Source: Desulfobacterales bacterium (GTDB taxonomy: Bacteria > Desulfobacterota > Desulfobacteria > Desulfobacterales > JADGBH01). From it: a stretch of DNA of 64,000 bases. This document shows, one piece after another, positions 62,701 to 64,000 of the stretch (its first letter is position 1; every line of letters begins with the position of its first letter). The stretch is from assembly GCA_015231595.1 (NCBI GenBank), contig JADGBH010000004.1, forward strand, positions 1-64,000. Direction: 5' to 3'. A program made the position numbers and the translations under genes. Under the pieces are notes generated by a model. It saw only the letters and a list, made by a program, of their open reading frames with translations, was not told where the DNA came from and did no database searches.

Positions 62701-64000
62701 ATGAAGTTAAAAGATAACCATATTTTTCATCCCCTTAATACCATATTTTTTATCCTATTTTTATTAATTCCTAACTCCTCTTTATCTTCGAATGTTTCTA
62801 AAATATTAATTTTAAATTCGTATCATAAAGGCTATATCTGGACGGATCATCTAATTGAAGGTATTGAAAAAACACTCGATGAAAATATGGAAACATTTGA
62901 GCTTTATTATGAATATATGGATACAAAGAGAATACATAAAGAGGAATACTTTGACAAATATTCCGAAATTTTAAATTTAAAATATAGAAATACAAAGTTA
63001 GATGGAATAATAGCTTCAGATGATGATGCCTTTCAATTCCTTTTAAAACGAGGTGAAGTCCTTTTTAAAAATACACCTGTAGTCTTTTGTGGAGTAAATA
63101 ATTTTCAAGAATCAATGATTCATGGAAAAGATAATTTTACAGGAGTAGTTCAATATGCAGATATCAAAGAAACAATTGATTTAGCCCTTAATCTTCATCC
63201 GAATGTAAATAAAATATTTGTCATTAGTGACGCTACAATTACAGGTAAAGGTTATCAAAAAGATGTTATTAACGCATCAAAGGAATATAATTATTTAGAA
63301 TTTATATATCTTGATGGAAAAGATTTAACACATGCTGAACTTTTAAAAAAAGTTCAAGAAATTCCAATCAATAGCATTATTTTGTTAACTCTTTGGGTTA
63401 ATGATCGCAATGGTGAGTTTTGGCCTTTAAGTAAAGGAATGCCTTTAATTTCTAATTTATCGAAAGTTCCTGTTTATGGGGTGATTGATGAGCCTTTAAA
63501 ATATGGCCTTCTTGGTGGAAAAATTCAGTCTCCTTGGTATCAAGGAAAAAAAGCCGCTGAAATTTTAATTCGTATAATTAAACATAAAGTATCTCCGAAT
63601 GTAATTCCAGTAGAACGACGCAGTCCTAACCAATATATGTTCAATTATAACCAGCTAAAACGATGGAAAATACCTGAAAGTAAATTGCCAGAATATTCTA
63701 TAATAGAAGATATTCCTGAAACATTTTATTCTAAATATAAAATTCAAGTATGGCTCGCTATATCAATATTTGCAATACTGTTAGTTTTAATAATTGGTCT
63801 TTCTTTTTCTATTATTCGACATAGAAGAACATCAAGGTTTCTTAGGGAAAGCGAAGAAAAATTTAAAGCTATAACTACAAGCGCTTTGGATTCAATTTTT
63901 ATAAAAGACTTAAATAGGCATTATACTTACATCAACCCTTTTATGGTAAAAATTTTGGAAGCATCAGAAGAATATTTATTGGGAAAACGGCCAGAAGAAA
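62701..64000 (+). CDS. Membrane sensor with ABC-substrate-binding-like and PAS domains (partial)
   Basis: The gene runs off the window; 433 codons are visible. A signal peptide (TIFFILFLLIPNSSLSS) is followed by a periplasmic domain like the ABC_sub_bind family (ILILNSYHKGYIWTDHLIEG; NKIFVISDATITGKGYQK; KGMPLISNLSKVPVYGVIDE). A transmembrane helix follows near residues 350-372 (WLAISIFAILLVLIIGLSF), and a PAS domain begins SEEKFKAITTSALDSIFIKD. Proteins of this layout usually continue into a histidine kinase or diguanylate cyclase, which would lie beyond the edge. AAGGGG eight bases before the ATG supports the start. Its promoter must overlap or adjoin the MITE that ends at 62661. Confidence 0.82.
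   Translation, partial: MKLKDNHIFHPLNTIFFILFLLIPNSSLSSNVSKILILNSYHKGYIWTDHLIEGIEKTLDENMETFELYYEYMDTKRIHKEEYFDKYSEILNLKYRNTKLDGIIASDDDAFQFLLKRGEVLFKNTPVVFCGVNNFQESMIHGKDNFTGVVQYADIKETIDLALNLHPNVNKIFVISDATITGKGYQKDVINASKEYNYLEFIYLDGKDLTHAELLKKVQEIPINSIILLTLWVNDRNGEFWPLSKGMPLISNLSKVPVYGVIDEPLKYGLLGGKIQSPWYQGKKAAEILIRIIKHKVSPNVIPVERRSPNQYMFNYNQLKRWKIPESKLPEYSIIEDIPETFYSKYKIQVWLAISIFAILLVLIIGLSFSIIRHRRTSRFLRESEEKFKAITTSALDSIFIKDLNRHYTYINPFMVKILEASEEYLLGKRPEE

Noticed and set aside
1..64000. tRNA, rRNA and CRISPR arrays
   Set aside because: Looked for cloverleaf-like, rRNA-like and regularly spaced repeat patterns by eye and saw none. A covariance-model scan would be needed to exclude short or unusual RNAs.

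Overview
The window comes from a strongly AT-rich, Gram-negative, flagellated anaerobe. The best guess is a low-GC Desulfobacterota (Desulfobacterales-like) bacterium. The guess rests on a clostridial/2-enoate-type Old Yellow Enzyme, a split Fe-S-rich glutamate synthase, thiolase/DUF35 pairs of the kind used in anaerobic acyl-CoA degradation, a TSUP anion exporter, several sigma-54 activators and CHASE2/Ser-Thr kinase signalling. No rRNA, tRNA or CRISPR array was found. The taxonomic placement is inference from gene content, not from a marker gene.

Layout. 0.3-10 kb holds single metabolic genes: an enoate reductase, a DHH-CBS-poly(A) polymerase fusion, a zinc/winged-helix protein, an RDD membrane protein, an outer-membrane-like protein, and a large enzyme whose C-terminal half matches cyanobacterial acyl-ACP reductase including its catalytic Cys. 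10.1-23.6 kb (+) is a nitrogen and amidotransferase run: a coiled-coil membrane protein, glutamate synthase split over three genes (the last fused to a GltD-like subunit and a ferredoxin), carA, carB, purF, and an IspH fused to a UbiA-like membrane domain. 24.0-29.1 kb (+) is a tight acyl-CoA operon: acyl-CoA synthetase plus two thiolase-fold/DUF35 pairs whose thiolase subunits lack the canonical nucleophilic Cys.

29.4-39.8 kb (-) is probably one regulated system. A sigma-54 response regulator lies upstream of an intergenic region carrying two TTGC-N-GCAA palindromes and a good -24/-12 promoter. These precede a seven-gene run: USP-like protein, cytidylate-kinase-like/USP/membrane fusion, TSUP permease, an unknown protein, a CheY-like protein, a PEP-synthase-like protein without the PEP barrel, and a HAMP histidine kinase. 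40.0-47.0 kb (-) is the flagellar operon flgB-flgC-fliE-fliF-fliG-fliH-fliI-fliJ-motE-like. Its sigma-54 promoter and FleQ-like activator, which lacks the phospho-acceptor Asp, lie directly upstream. 48.5-55.5 kb (-) holds a TPR protein, a PAS-GAF-PilZ protein and a PilB/GspE-type ATPase with a MshEN domain, which together suggest cyclic-di-GMP control. 55.8-60.0 kb (+) is a CHASE2 Ser/Thr kinase, a PP2C phosphatase and an FHA protein. 60-64 kb (+) has a Uma2-family nuclease, a CoA-disulfide/persulfide reductase with a rhodanese domain, and the start of a periplasmic-binding/PAS sensor cut by the window edge.

Two related MITE-like elements lie in opposite orientation at 53.0 and 62.3 kb. The second is interrupted by a different 160-bp element. 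The uninterrupted copy supplies the empty site, which shows an 8-bp target duplication. The terminal repeat of the second element also supplies the stop codon of the persulfide reductase gene.
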